Of a DNA stretch of 64,000 bases, positions 11,007 to 20,999 are shown one piece after another. Made by a program: the position numbers and the translations under genes. How positions within the stretch are numbered: the first letter of the stretch is position 1; every line of letters begins with the position of its first letter. The notes below the pieces were generated by a model. That model had not been told where the DNA came from. It saw nothing but the letters and a program-made list of their open reading frames with translations, and did no database searches. Source of the DNA: Metarhizium brunneum (Eukaryota; Ascomycota; Sordariomycetes; Hypocreales; Clavicipitaceae); assembly GCF_013426205.1 (NCBI RefSeq), contig NC_089423.1, positions 2,108,001-2,172,000 on the forward strand. Direction: 5' to 3'.

Positions 11007-12748
11007 TCATCCCCTCCTCTTTCGTATAAACGAGCGAAAGTACTCTCTCAGGGTCTTCAACTGAGCATCTTCATACAGAGGCTTATGTTCCTCGTGGACG
11101 CTGTGGTCATGCTCATAGTCCACATGCACAAACGCTCTTTCAACATCAGCCAGCCCTTCGAGCTTTCGCTGTAAAGACTGACTAACATCATGGGATATTT
11201 TCAGCGGCATGTCTTGACTCATAATGATGTCCACTTCGACGTAGTACTTTTGACCGGCATGGTAGGCTCGACACTATTCAGAAATGACAGTCAGCAAGTG
11301 TGCGGTGCGGCCAGAGTGAGACAAAAAAAGAAGAAAGAAAGAAAGAAAGAAAGAGAAGAAAAAAAAAAGAAAAAAAAAAGAAAAGAAAAAAAGGCCCAGC
11401 CACCTACTGTGTCGACCTTGAGAATGTGACCGCTGTGCGTCAGCGCCACATAAATCAGTCGCGATATGTATTCTTTGGGCGCGCCTTTGCCGGCCAGCAG
11501 CCAGATTTGTTCAAAGGCATTGTATGCCCACGAGAATAAGATCAAGAAGGCAATACAAATGGCGCCAATCGGATCGAGGTACCACACAAAATGGTCGCCA
11601 ACGATGGACATGACAAGGCCAAAAATATTGACAACAATGTCGTTGCGGTGATCGATGAAGAAGACATGGACAGATGGGAAGCGTCTGTAAAAGAAGCAGT
11701 ACACCATCATGGAGCTTTTCATAAAAACTACACGCACCCGCAAGTCAGTTTCGCAATGCCATCTCAAGTTGACAGATGAAGAAGCGCCTACTTGCAACGC
11801 CGACAAGAGACAGCGGCACAACCTGTAACGGGCTGGCGTCGCGGTGGCCGCCCGCGAGACTCCGAGCAGATTCAATCTTGCCGATGATTTAGCCATCGGA
11901 ATGATGCAAAGAAGAAGGGGAAATAACTCTGCGTGCCGTACCAGCAGTTGAATGGCCACCGTAGCCATGAGAGCGCAGAAGACAATAATGCCAATTGGCT
12001 CGATTCTGGATCGACCCTAGAATGCCGGTCAATTATAACAGAGTCCATCAGACTGGCACGTCTGTACTATTTGGCACAAGCTACCCACAACAGGGAATTT
12101 GTAAATGCTCGGCCGCCGCGCAAGTTTCGATGTGATGAGCATGACGCAAGACGACACAAGGTCCATGAAGGCATCCGCCGCTGTGGCAAAGAGCTATGTA
12201 CAATCCGTGGTCAGCCTTGGGCTCAGAAGCCTCGCCCCCCAGCAATCCCCCCGTGAAGAACGTACAGAGAGCGAGCCTGTCGATATCGCGGCATATAATT
12301 GGATGATGAAGAGACAAAGGTTAACAAAAAACGAGGCATATACTGCAAACCTGATCTTGGGTCGCATGCGCACTTCTTCCTCGGCAGCGAGTTGCTCTTC
12401 ATCTCCCACACCGAGGTACTGGTCTATCAGTTCATTTTGGTTGGAATAAAAACTCTTAAGCTTTTTCCTGTTTTTCTTGGTGTAGCGGGAAGCCACCTCT
12501 TTGTCAATATCTTCCAATTTAGCCGATCTAAAGGTTTCCGAAGCAATCAGAACCGGGACAGGCTCTATAGAGTCCCCGCCGGATACGACATTGTCAGTAT
12601 TTTGGATGGCTGGGGGACCGGGATTGCGTGTTGGAGCCGCTTTCTTGTTAGAGAGGTCAGCATTGCTTTGGCTTGGCTGAACAAGGTCGGGGCCTTCGCA
12701 CTTCTGAGTACTGCTGGTGAGTTTTCTCGGGCTCTTCTCTGCTGCCAT
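11007..12748 (-). CDS. Cation diffusion facilitator, manganese-type (CDF)
   Basis: Six exons in phase: 12748-12266, 12193-12089, 12016-11942, 11876-11792, 11727-11408 and 11273-11007, giving 444 residues. The soluble N-terminus is followed by VYASFFVNLCLFIIQLYAA (TM1), FATAADAFMDL (TM2) and IEPIGIIVFCALMATVAIQ (TM3). Then come FFIDHRNDIVVNIFGLVMS (TM5) and CIAFLILFSWAYNAFEQIW (TM6). The C-terminal domain begins CRAYHAGQKYYVEVDI and carries HVDYEHDHS. CDF proteins export divalent metals from the cytosol by proton antiport. The metal-site motif is DxxxD in both TM2 (DAFMD) and TM5 (DHRND), the signature of the Mn-CDF group; zinc transporters have HxxxD. An alternative start at 12857 would need a weak extra intron (GTGCGA donor) to join the frame. 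Otherwise the ATG at 12857 begins an overlapping upstream frame. Confidence 0.85.
11321..11394. repeat. Purine tract in CDF intron
   Basis: About 70 bases of nearly pure A/G on the plus strand, including repeated GAAA units. It lies in the last intron (11274-11407) of the CDF gene. On the gene's own strand it is a polypyrimidine tract upstream of the 3' splice site, which makes that intron (134 nt) longer than its neighbours. Confidence 0.85.
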
Positions 12749-12857
12749 TGCTCAATTCGCTGGGAGGATTGGTGGCGGGCTCGTCGCTAGGTTGATGAGG
12801 GACATCATGAGCTTCACCAGGCTTAGCGGCGGGAGTAGCTGACGAGGGATTAGACAT

Positions 12858-13670
12858 TGTGCTTTGCCAATGGCTGTAAGAGGTACGTAGCTTTGGAAGC
12901 TCAAGAGCGGCGTCGACTCCGGTATTTAAACTACGAGATACCAGTACTTCAATGGTTGCTTATAATTCATTCTCCTCGGCGCATGAACACCTACGAGTCA
13001 CGAGTTGCTCGGCCCGTCACAACCATTGCGATATCTAAAACCCAACCTGAGTTGGCGCAACCACTCAACGGTAACTCGCAAGCCACGTTGTTATATATTT
13101 AGTGTCGTTTCGGGCAGAGAGACGAACAGACCGCCACGTATCAAAAACAAAATGGCAAAAAATTATTAGCGTTTGGGCTCCAACAACGCAAGTGCGCGCG
13201 CGTTGCGGCTGTAATTACCGAAACAGAGTCGTTGCTAAACCCGAATGTGACACAAGTTCGTCTCCTTGGGAGGCAGCCCACGAGATCCCTGCGGATCGCG
13301 CGAGATCTGAAAAGTTGGAACGGACGGCTCAAGGCGGGATGAGACCGAATTACCAGGTTTAGGTTTACAATGTAACACTGCAAGTGATAAGCTTAATCCT
13401 TGATTGGCTCGGGGTCGCATATTGAGGCTTGTCTCAGAAGAGAACCGATGCAACCCTTGGTCTTTGGTCCTGTCCGTGGGAACGGTGAAACAAAAATTAC
13501 GTCTAGTGAACAGGTGGTGCTTTTTTTTTTTTTTTTTTTTCTCTCCCCTGCATATGAGAGTCTTGGGCCAGCAATTGTTTTTTGTAATTACTATAACACG
13601 GCCAATGTCCTGTTACCCATGCGGTGTAAACCTGACACGGACTTGACACAGGAGGCGATACATAAACCCC
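12858..13670. other. Intergenic with poly-T tract
   Basis: Upstream region of the CDF gene and 3' flank of the permease. It contains an uninterrupted T run of about 20 bases at 13521-13540. No protein family recognised in the short frames. Confidence 0.6.
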
Positions 13671-15640
13671 CTAACTCTCTTTATGTCCCTCAACCATGAC
13701 AACCGGCCCTTCGTATACATGCCTCGCTTTGGCATAGTAGAGAATGCAGGACAAACCCATCAAGGCAACAAAAAGGACACATGCCCAGTTAAAGTTTTCA
13801 GCATTGACGTCATAGCTGTTTGGCCAGAAGCTCCAGAAAAATGACCAGCACGAATACAACAAGGCGACGATGTTGATGGGTAGACCATAGCGGCCGAGGC
13901 TCCAGCGGCAGCGCGGAAGCTGCTCTCCTCGAATTCGTTTCAGGGTGACGCAGCCGACAGAGACGACATACGTGGCCATGAGGGCGACAGTTGACAGCGA
14001 CAGCATGGCATTGAACGCGACCGTTGATCCAATGTTGATGAGGGCAAATGCCATTGAGAAGGCGCAGGTGAAGAAGACGGAGTTGACGGGAACATGCCAT
14101 GACGGATGAACCTGGTCCGCGTTAGCCAAAACAATCGCAATTCAAAGCCGGCCAGCTTCGCCGAGGGGGTGGGAAACGCACAGCGCCGAGCCATGTGGCA
14201 AATGGAAGGCCATTGTCTCGAGCAAAAGCAAATGTTTGCCGAGATGTCGACGCGAGGGAACTTATGGTGATCATGGTGAGCAGCACCAGCACAACAATAG
14301 TAAGACCGGTCGTGGCGCCTATAGACCCCGTGGCGTTTTGAAAGACGTAGATGAAGGGGAAGCCCGTCTTGGAATCCAGAGCTTCCTGGACGTCGCCTAT
14401 GCAGAACAAGTACGTGATCAGAAGCCCAAAAGTGAAGGGCACGTTCAGTATGAATGACCAGACCATGCTTCTCGGGACGACAACGCTGGCGTCCCTAATT
14501 TCCTCGGCCATGTGCGCTACCGAGTCGGATCCTGCGACGAGTTAGCGAAGCCGTCAAGCGTATTTGCCGTATTCTGGCCAACGTCGTCCACGGTATGCAA
14601 CATACCGAGAACCACAAACATGGACGACACCTGTCCCACCATGACAGTCAGCGAAATGGAAGGCCATCCTGCTCCATTGTCGGTAAACTTGGTAAAGACG
14701 TCGCTGGCAGACTGCTTGGGCGCCAGCACAAGCAAAGTTATAATGACGGGAAAGAAGGAGAAGATGTAAAGGGTGACAAAGGATCCCTCAGCCAGCGGCA
14801 GGTGCTTGGCGGCAAAGACGTTGAAGAGCGACACGCCAATGACTGCAGCAAATACAAACAACGTCCCCTGCCATCTCGTGGGAGAATACGAGTCGTCATT
14901 GAGGGTGATGAGTCCTTGAATGACGGAGCCAATGAGGAACGCATCCAACGCAACGATACTCTGCCAAGACACAGTCGACAGCCATCCTAGCAACTGTTTA
15001 GCCCGGGGTGAAGGCATGAGATGCACCCAGCCGACGATAGAGAAGACATACCTGACAAGTAGCTGAGAAGCTTCTGGTGTTGCCGAGGAGCGAATTCCGA
15101 TACCCAGTGGTACTGGCCGCCCGCGGTGGGAGCCATGGACGCCAGCTCAGCGAGAGACAGGACAATGAAGAACTGGCCAGCATGAGACCAACACAAAGAC
15201 CAAAAGAGGCCCGACATGCCTCCGGCTATGAGGCCCTGCGTGTTTGACCTGCGTCTCGTCAGCAATGCTGCATCCCCCGGAAACGGAGCTTCCAGCTCAC
15301 GTTAACAAGATGATCCAAGTGCCCGTGACACAAATGGTAAAGCCGATGGTCGACACCATTCGAAAGTTTCTCTGTGCAAGACTCGTTAGATTCGTGGCAT
15401 GTTTTCCAAAACTCCAGAGGCAATACTGCTCACCCGAAACTGCTGCGTCTTGCCCATCCGCTGCATATCTCTGCGATCATTTGCGCTTACACCAGCGTCA
15501 AGACTGTCCTGCAAGCCATCATCACCACGGGCCGCACCGCCTTGGGCAGCCATCTCAGACGCAAAGTAAGGAGGCTGCTTGTCTCCTGCGTCGCCAAAAC
15601 TGGCATCCCTCGAGCCGATGTGTGGTGTCGGTGTCTCCAT
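13671..15640 (-). CDS. Amino acid / GABA-type permease (APC superfamily)
   Basis: Six exons in phase: 15640-15434, 15371-15301, 15248-15052, 14986-14606, 14531-14182 and 14111-13671, giving 548 residues. About 12 membrane segments are visible. The N-terminus is polar. RNFRMVSTIGFTICVTGTWI enters the first helices. GGQYHWVSEFAP is the conserved loop of fungal GABA/choline/polyamine-type permeases. SDSVAHMAEEIRDASVVVPR is the signature after TM7 of the same group. The family imports amino acids, GABA, choline or polyamines by proton symport at the plasma or vacuolar membrane, and sequence alone does not fix the substrate. The gene diverges from the rhodopsin-domain gene at 16212 with 571 bases between the start codons, so the two may share a promoter region. 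Confidence 0.88.
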
Positions 15641-16211
15641 CCCGGTGAGTAGTACGTATTACGAAGCGGCTGCGCTGGCAGTTGCGAGACTTCCAGAATC
15701 CGGAGGTCCCTTCCACAGGCGAGAAGGGCATACCGCAAGTGTAATATAGCAAAACATGTCTGGTCCAGAACTGCAGAAAGTGGTTCCCAGGACGGGGCCT
15801 CGACAAGGTTCGAGTTCCATGGCCCCAGAAGCATTACCACCTTGGCCCCTGGCTGCTCCCCGCCGCCGAATAAAGACGGCCAAATAACGTTATCTTGTTC
15901 GTCTGGGAAGAGCTTGACCAAAGTCTCGAGTCGCTCGGCCAAGGAACCAGCGACGGACTTTCTCCGAATTGGGCTGTGTCGTAAGAGAATGATAACTTGG
16001 CCGACGTTAAGTCTCCACCATGAGGAGACCTTGGAACAAGTTATTAATGCCAATCATGCTGTATCTCCCCTTTGTCTGGGAAAATCCTGTTCTTTCCCAC
16101 AAATACCACCGAGATCCTCCCTGCCGGCGGCCGTTGAAATGATGCTCGGTTTATTGGCCCAACAATCCAGCACCGACGAAAGCAGAAAACTGGCCTTGCT
16201 GAGCGGCGGCC
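15641..16211. other. Divergent promoter region
   Basis: Shared upstream region of the permease (-) and the rhodopsin-domain gene (+). A 188-codon minus-strand frame (15487-16053) overlaps the permease start in another frame and has no family similarity, so I treat it as chance. Confidence 0.5.
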
Positions 16212-17526
16212 ATGAGCTCACCGACGCCAAGTAACTTGGCGGTTACGACGACCGACCATGCAGGTCTCATTGTCATCGCGGCCGTCGTGGGCGCCACCTG
16301 GACCGTCATGGTGTACCTCATCAGGTTGTACATCCGGTTGAGTGTCAACGGGCCCTTTGGGATAGACGACGGCGCAGCGTCCTTTGCAACAGTAGGTGCT
16401 CGTTGTTGCCCGATGTATGAATGATTCATTTCTAAACATTGTAGGTTTTCGGTCTTGTTCAAACCGCCATTACTCTGCTTGCTGTCAGAAACGGCCTGGG
16501 GAAGCAGGAAAGTCTGTTGGTGGCGGATGAGGTTGACAGAGCCTTGAAGGTGAGGAGGTGTTTCGGTTGTCTTTTTTTTTTTTTTTCATTAAAAGAAGGA
16601 ACAAAAAAAAAGGCTAACAATCGTACAACGAAAGCTCAACTATGCCTCCAACTTGGTGTATATTGTGGCGATTTGCGGCTCGAAATGCGCCATGTTTCTC
16701 CTCATCGCACGGCTCGGCCAGGACAGACGCCATCTCCTCACAACGTACGGCATCACGCTCTTCGCGATACTATGGGCTGTGGTTTCACTATTTCTCATGG
16801 CTTTCCAATGCAGCCTCCCCGAACCGTGGAACGTGCACATTGCCAGCCAATGCCCAACCCTCGTACGACGAGCCCGCGCCGGCCAACCCATCTTGCTCTT
16901 CAAGCTGACACGGAGAACAGGTCACCCGATGGGTCGTTGTCGAGACCTTTAGCACCTTTCTTGAATTTGCGATAAGCGCGTTGGCTGTCGCCCTGGTCTG
17001 GGGCCTGTCCATGAAACTAAAGACCAAAGTCATGGTTGTGTGCGCCTTTTCAGCCCAGCTCCTGGTCATCATCCCCATCGCATTCCGGCTGCATTTCGTC
17101 CGAGTTTCCATGTATGGATCCGATGCCACATTCAACTCGACGGAAATCACCATTGCAACCCAAGTCGTGATGCACTTCTCCATCATGGCGGCCACCTTTC
17201 CCTGCTTCCGGCAGTTCCTGCAGGCATTCGACAGCGGCCTCGGCGCGACCACAAAGATCTCTACTGAGAACGGGAGCGGCAGCCGATCCCAGGGCGGCTC
17301 GTATGTGATGCAGAGTCTGGTCTCTGCGCGCGAGGACGGACGTGTCGGCAAGGCCCGAGCAAGGCTGCGGCCAGATCCCACGGCCGAGATTGTCACGGCC
17401 GTCGCAGCCAGGTCGTCGGATCACGGGGCCGAGGACATGAGTATTGACAGCTCGGGCAGCGACAAGGCCATCTGGACGAGGAGAGAGTGGGAGGTACACT
17501 ATGAATCGAGGGAGCGAAGAGACTAA
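16212..17526 (+). CDS. Fungal rhodopsin-domain (PTH11-like) integral membrane protein
   Basis: Four exons in phase 0: 16212-16391, 16445-16549, 16635-16862 and 16921-17526, giving 372 residues. Seven hydrophobic segments can be traced, including VIAAVVGATWTVMVYLI, FGLVQTAITLLAV, LVYIVAICGSKCAMFLLIA, ITLFAILWAVVSLFLMAF, FLEFAISALAVALVWGL and VMVVCAFSAQLLVIIPIAF. The order and the FGIDDGA, GLGKQ and LLIARL loops match the fungal rhodopsin-domain family. That family includes PTH11-type sensors, although no CFEM domain is present here. The cytoplasmic tail of about 120 residues is Ser/Arg-rich and ends in WTRREWEVHYESRERRD. Many members are expanded in plant- and insect-associated fungi and are suspected surface receptors, but their ligands are mostly unknown. 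The second intron carries a T-rich tract. Confidence 0.83.
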
Positions 17527-20088
17527 TGCGACTATGGGGAGATGTAGTGAAGCGACTACCAAGAGGGCTCCGGGTTTTATACATATCTGGTGAACATCCG
17601 TGGCCCTTTGCTACGCATCGGAGAGCTTAGCAAACGACTAATTCTAATTGTGAAGAAGAAACAAAAGGTCAATCCACACGACCTTGATGCTTGCTTTCCA
17701 TATCGTCTTGCTTATTTCGTGATTTTCGTCTCATGGCGTGGCCCGGTTGCTATCCTCAGTGCCATCCGCGAAATAGGTGAGTCATTTGACCAAAAAGACG
17801 TGCCTCCGAGGACAAAGAAAGCCTTGCATTCACAAAGCTTCACTGGAGTCATGGTCAAGCAGTCGCCGTGACTACTGTTCCACACGGTTGAAGAAGTCTC
17901 CAAGCGCACATCCAAGACGGGAGCACTCGCAATAGTAGACTGGATTGTGCAAACACGCCTAGCCCACCCTGTAGTGAAGCAACTGTAATGTTTTGAGAGG
18001 ACGGAAAATGCACCAGGGAGCCTGTTTCTCCAGGGAGTATCGTATAATCCCAGGGATCCGCGGTCCGTGAGATCTGGCGACGGGGTCGAGGTGCCTGCAT
18101 GTATATATCCGGGGTACATAAAACACTGCGAGCAGCCGTTCGGATCAGCCTTGTTCTTGGCAAACGGCCGCAGGAACGGGCCGGAGTTGCATGCGTATAT
18201 ACGGTAGTACTGCTACGTACAGAGTAGGATGAGGCTGAATCTCCACCGGGAAGCTAGAGAGAAACAAACCAGAGCCCGTTTGGTTAGGAATGTAGTAGTA
18301 GTACTGCTAGTACTACAAGTATACATGGCCCATCTACCCCGTATTGTCTGAACGGTCCATAGCTTGCCCAACGGCGGACTGATGTATTCATCAACGAAAC
18401 CAGTATGGAGTAAACGCATTACTTGGATAGGGAGCAATCATGTTTTCGGGGAATAGTCAAAAGATTATCCATCTTGGTAAGATGCATATGTTTTTTTTCT
18501 TTTTTTCTTCCCTTTTTTTAGAGGCATACCCGCCCATGCTATTATATGTCGTCCAGGGACCAGCATCGGCCGCCATCGTCATCGAGAATGCCAAGACTTG
18601 AATGTCCCTTTTAGTCTTGGCGCGGCGGGAAGGCAGATTCGCGATCCCCATACTTCGTACAGCCCATTGCGCTGTGGAGTAATCAATCAACTGTCACAGA
18701 ATAAGCTCAGCACAAGCAACCTGAACCTGTCATGGCCTGGGTTGCTTGCCATCTCCTGCATCGACCCCAATCCCCTCATCACAAAGTGTCTGGAAGCCGA
18801 CTAAAAAAGATGGCACATGATTGCGTGTATAGGACTTGACGTCTATTGGTTCCACCGGCCGCGGAAACAACTTGCCTGCCACAACCACAAGCATCCTCCA
18901 TCATCATCCTCACCATCCCAAGGGCCTCTGCAAGCACCTTGGAAGAGCACATAACATGGGGAACACTGTGGCACCAATCTCCCCAAAAAGCAGACGGCAT
19001 GAGCAGCATCCTAAATGCCCGTCGGCCAACAAAAACACGTACTACGATTGGGACTTCAGCTACGGTCCTCTTCTCGGCCAAACACCCGCAGCCATGTTCC
19101 CCGAGCGATCAAAGCGAGTCACTATTGACGGTGTGGCAGACGTCTTCGACTGGTAAGCCCGTTGGCTCAGGGGGGGAGATTGCTACGTTGAAGCGGCGTG
19201 GCGGAATGCCCAAGACACATTGTACGTTCAAGACGAGCGACAAGGTCGACACCAAACATCCCTTGTTGGTGCTGTCAACCACATGATCAGCAAGGGTAGC
19301 CAGACAGACCATTCGGGGGCTCGAGGATTGTACAAGTCAAGGGATACGAAGTCGTGTGGGCATTGTTCGCTGGCTGTGGCATCCGAGTGTTTGCACAATA
19401 GTGCCCACTTGCCAGACGAGTATTTGCGCATTTCAAAAAAAGGCCCCAACCGATATCATGAGATGCTTGCTTTTCGTCATCTCAGCAGAAGTCGCCTATA
19501 ATACCGAAGCAAACACGCGAGCAAACACGCGACGTACATACAATACTACTACATAGTAGTACTCCGTAATGGTCCCCCCCTCGCCCAACGCGAATCACAC
19601 GACCCTTGATCTCACAATCGGCCCTTGAAGTAAATATAGAACACCAATAGCCCGAGTTAAAATAGCACAAGTAGTAAAAAAAGCAAAATGTCTAATTAGC
19701 ATCCCGTCTCTCCCCCCCACACGCGAACGGTCCAGATCGAGGGCCCGTGGGACGCGGCCACGCAGCCAGCGAGTGCGCTGCCTCCAAAGTGAGACATCCA
19801 GGATCAATCCGCGAAATGACCATCTCCTAGCCCAGAGCCCTCATCGCCAGCCCCAAGGATATACATATAAGACATGGAGCGACCAGCCTCTGTATCATCT
19901 GATTCACCTCTTGTCCCCCCCTCACCGATCTGCTCATCTAGCACTTCCCTCCACCTGCCAAACGGCCCCCTTTTTCATCCCCCACGATTCCTCACTATAT
20001 ACGAAGTAGCATACCCCGGTTTACCAAAACCCACGCGTCGCAATCTCGTTAATCACCACAAAATATATCCTATTAAAAAAGACACGCC
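17527..20088. other. Long intergenic region
   Basis: About 2.5 kb with no firm gene. It contains the inverted repeat GTAGTACT-GCT-AGTACTAC at 18298-18316 and TACTCCGTA at 19560-19568 next to a TACTACTAC/TAGTAGTA inverted repeat. A possible single exon (18956-19152) is listed separately. Confidence 0.5.
18956..19152 (+). CDS. Possible exon of an unrecognised gene
   Basis: Frame opening with ATG in context ataacATGGGG (MGNTVAPISPKSRRHEQHP), continuing through YYDWDFSYGPLLGQT and PERSKRVTIDGVADVFDW. It stops exactly where a good donor (G|GTAAGC) occurs at 19153. The amino-acid texture near its end looks protein-like. I could not find a convincing downstream exon or any family. It may equally be chance or a gene relic. 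Confidence 0.18.
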
Positions 20089-20235
20089 ATGAAGTTCTAC
20101 GCCATCGTCATCGCGGCACTGGCTGGCCTTGCAGCTGCCCTCCCCGCGCCCGCGCCCGCGCCCGCGGAAGCCATCTCGACTTATCCCAACGAGAACCCAG
20201 GCCAGTCTAATCGCTGGCCACCACCACGATCTTAA
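20089..20235 (+). CDS. Tiny secreted protein (48 residues)
   Basis: Short frame with a textbook signal peptide: MKFYAIVIAALAGLAAALP. It is followed by a (Pro-Ala)n linker (APAPAPAE) and a short tail, AISTYPNENPGQSNRWPPPRS, rich in Pro and Asn. AT-rich, TATA-like sequence precedes it (19993-20001 and about 20062-20070). The coding part is GC-rich with C/G-ending codons, unlike the flanks. It may be the first exon of a longer gene. A weak donor at 20205 and acceptor at 20246 (only 42 nt apart) would join a basic frame ending at 20464, and a Cys-containing frame at about 20385-20589 also lies just downstream. As a single exon it would be a small secreted protein or pro-peptide of unknown role. 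Confidence 0.45.
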   Translation: MKFYAIVIAALAGLAAALPAPAPAPAEAISTYPNENPGQSNRWPPPRS

Positions 20236-20999
20236 ACCTTTGACAGAAACACGCTGTCGTGCAGCAGCGTCCATGGCGGGCAAGCCTAAACGGGGGCCAC
20301 AGTTGGAACAGAAAAGAAAGCTCAAGTCGATACCTTGCCGCGACAGACCTCCAACTCGACACGCTTCTCGAGAGCTGACAAGCCTGACAAGTCGTACGAT
20401 TGCCGAGGCAGAATGCTTCGGTGGAATTTACAAGCACCAACCACGGTCAACGGTGTCACAGTAGCGTCAAAGTGTTTGGTTTGGTCATGTGCGCTCGTAT
20501 CTGGAAGACAGCACCAAGTATGCGCGCTCTGTGATGCAAGCCGTTTTGTTGTATTTTGGATTTCATGTGTTTTTCTCGTGTCAAGATGAGATGTATGGAT
20601 GGATGCAGCCGTGCTGTGGAGTGACGATTATGGCAAAGGCGGCCACTGCAGTGTAATAATAATCACTTGATTGATTGAATGCAATTATACCTCCCACAAA
20701 CTGCTCAACGTGTCAAAGACAGTCACCATCACTTTCCTATGACGATTCCGAGCTCCTCGCCTCCCAATCCTTAACGTTCTATTCATGCTCGACCATATGT
20801 TCTGTTTTGGACATGGCAAAGCCATGCAATGCGAGGCGTAGCCGACTCCTCCCACAACGTATCCCATAACATGCATGATAGCATTCTGCTTTTTCTTCTT
20901 GTTTGAATAAAAACACTCACCCCAAGGCGCAATACATCATCATTTCCCGTGTTTGGTGTGCCTAGAGGCATTACTATATTCTACCATCCTGTCGTTGTC
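20236..20999. other. Intergenic / possible 3' part of the secreted protein gene
   Basis: Contains two overlapping plus-strand frames (to 20464 and 20335-20589) that could be downstream exons or 3' untranslated sequence of the small secreted protein gene. It then becomes AT-rich up to the BLM10 stop. No family recognised. Confidence 0.4.

Noticed and set aside
15800..15820. GGTTCGAGTTCC resembling a tRNA B-box
   Set aside because: No A-box at the right distance and no foldable cloverleaf around it. Similar GTTCGA strings elsewhere also fail.
15487..16053. 188-codon minus-strand frame over the permease start
   Set aside because: Overlaps exon 1 of the permease in another frame, no family similarity, and would place a gene in the divergent promoter.
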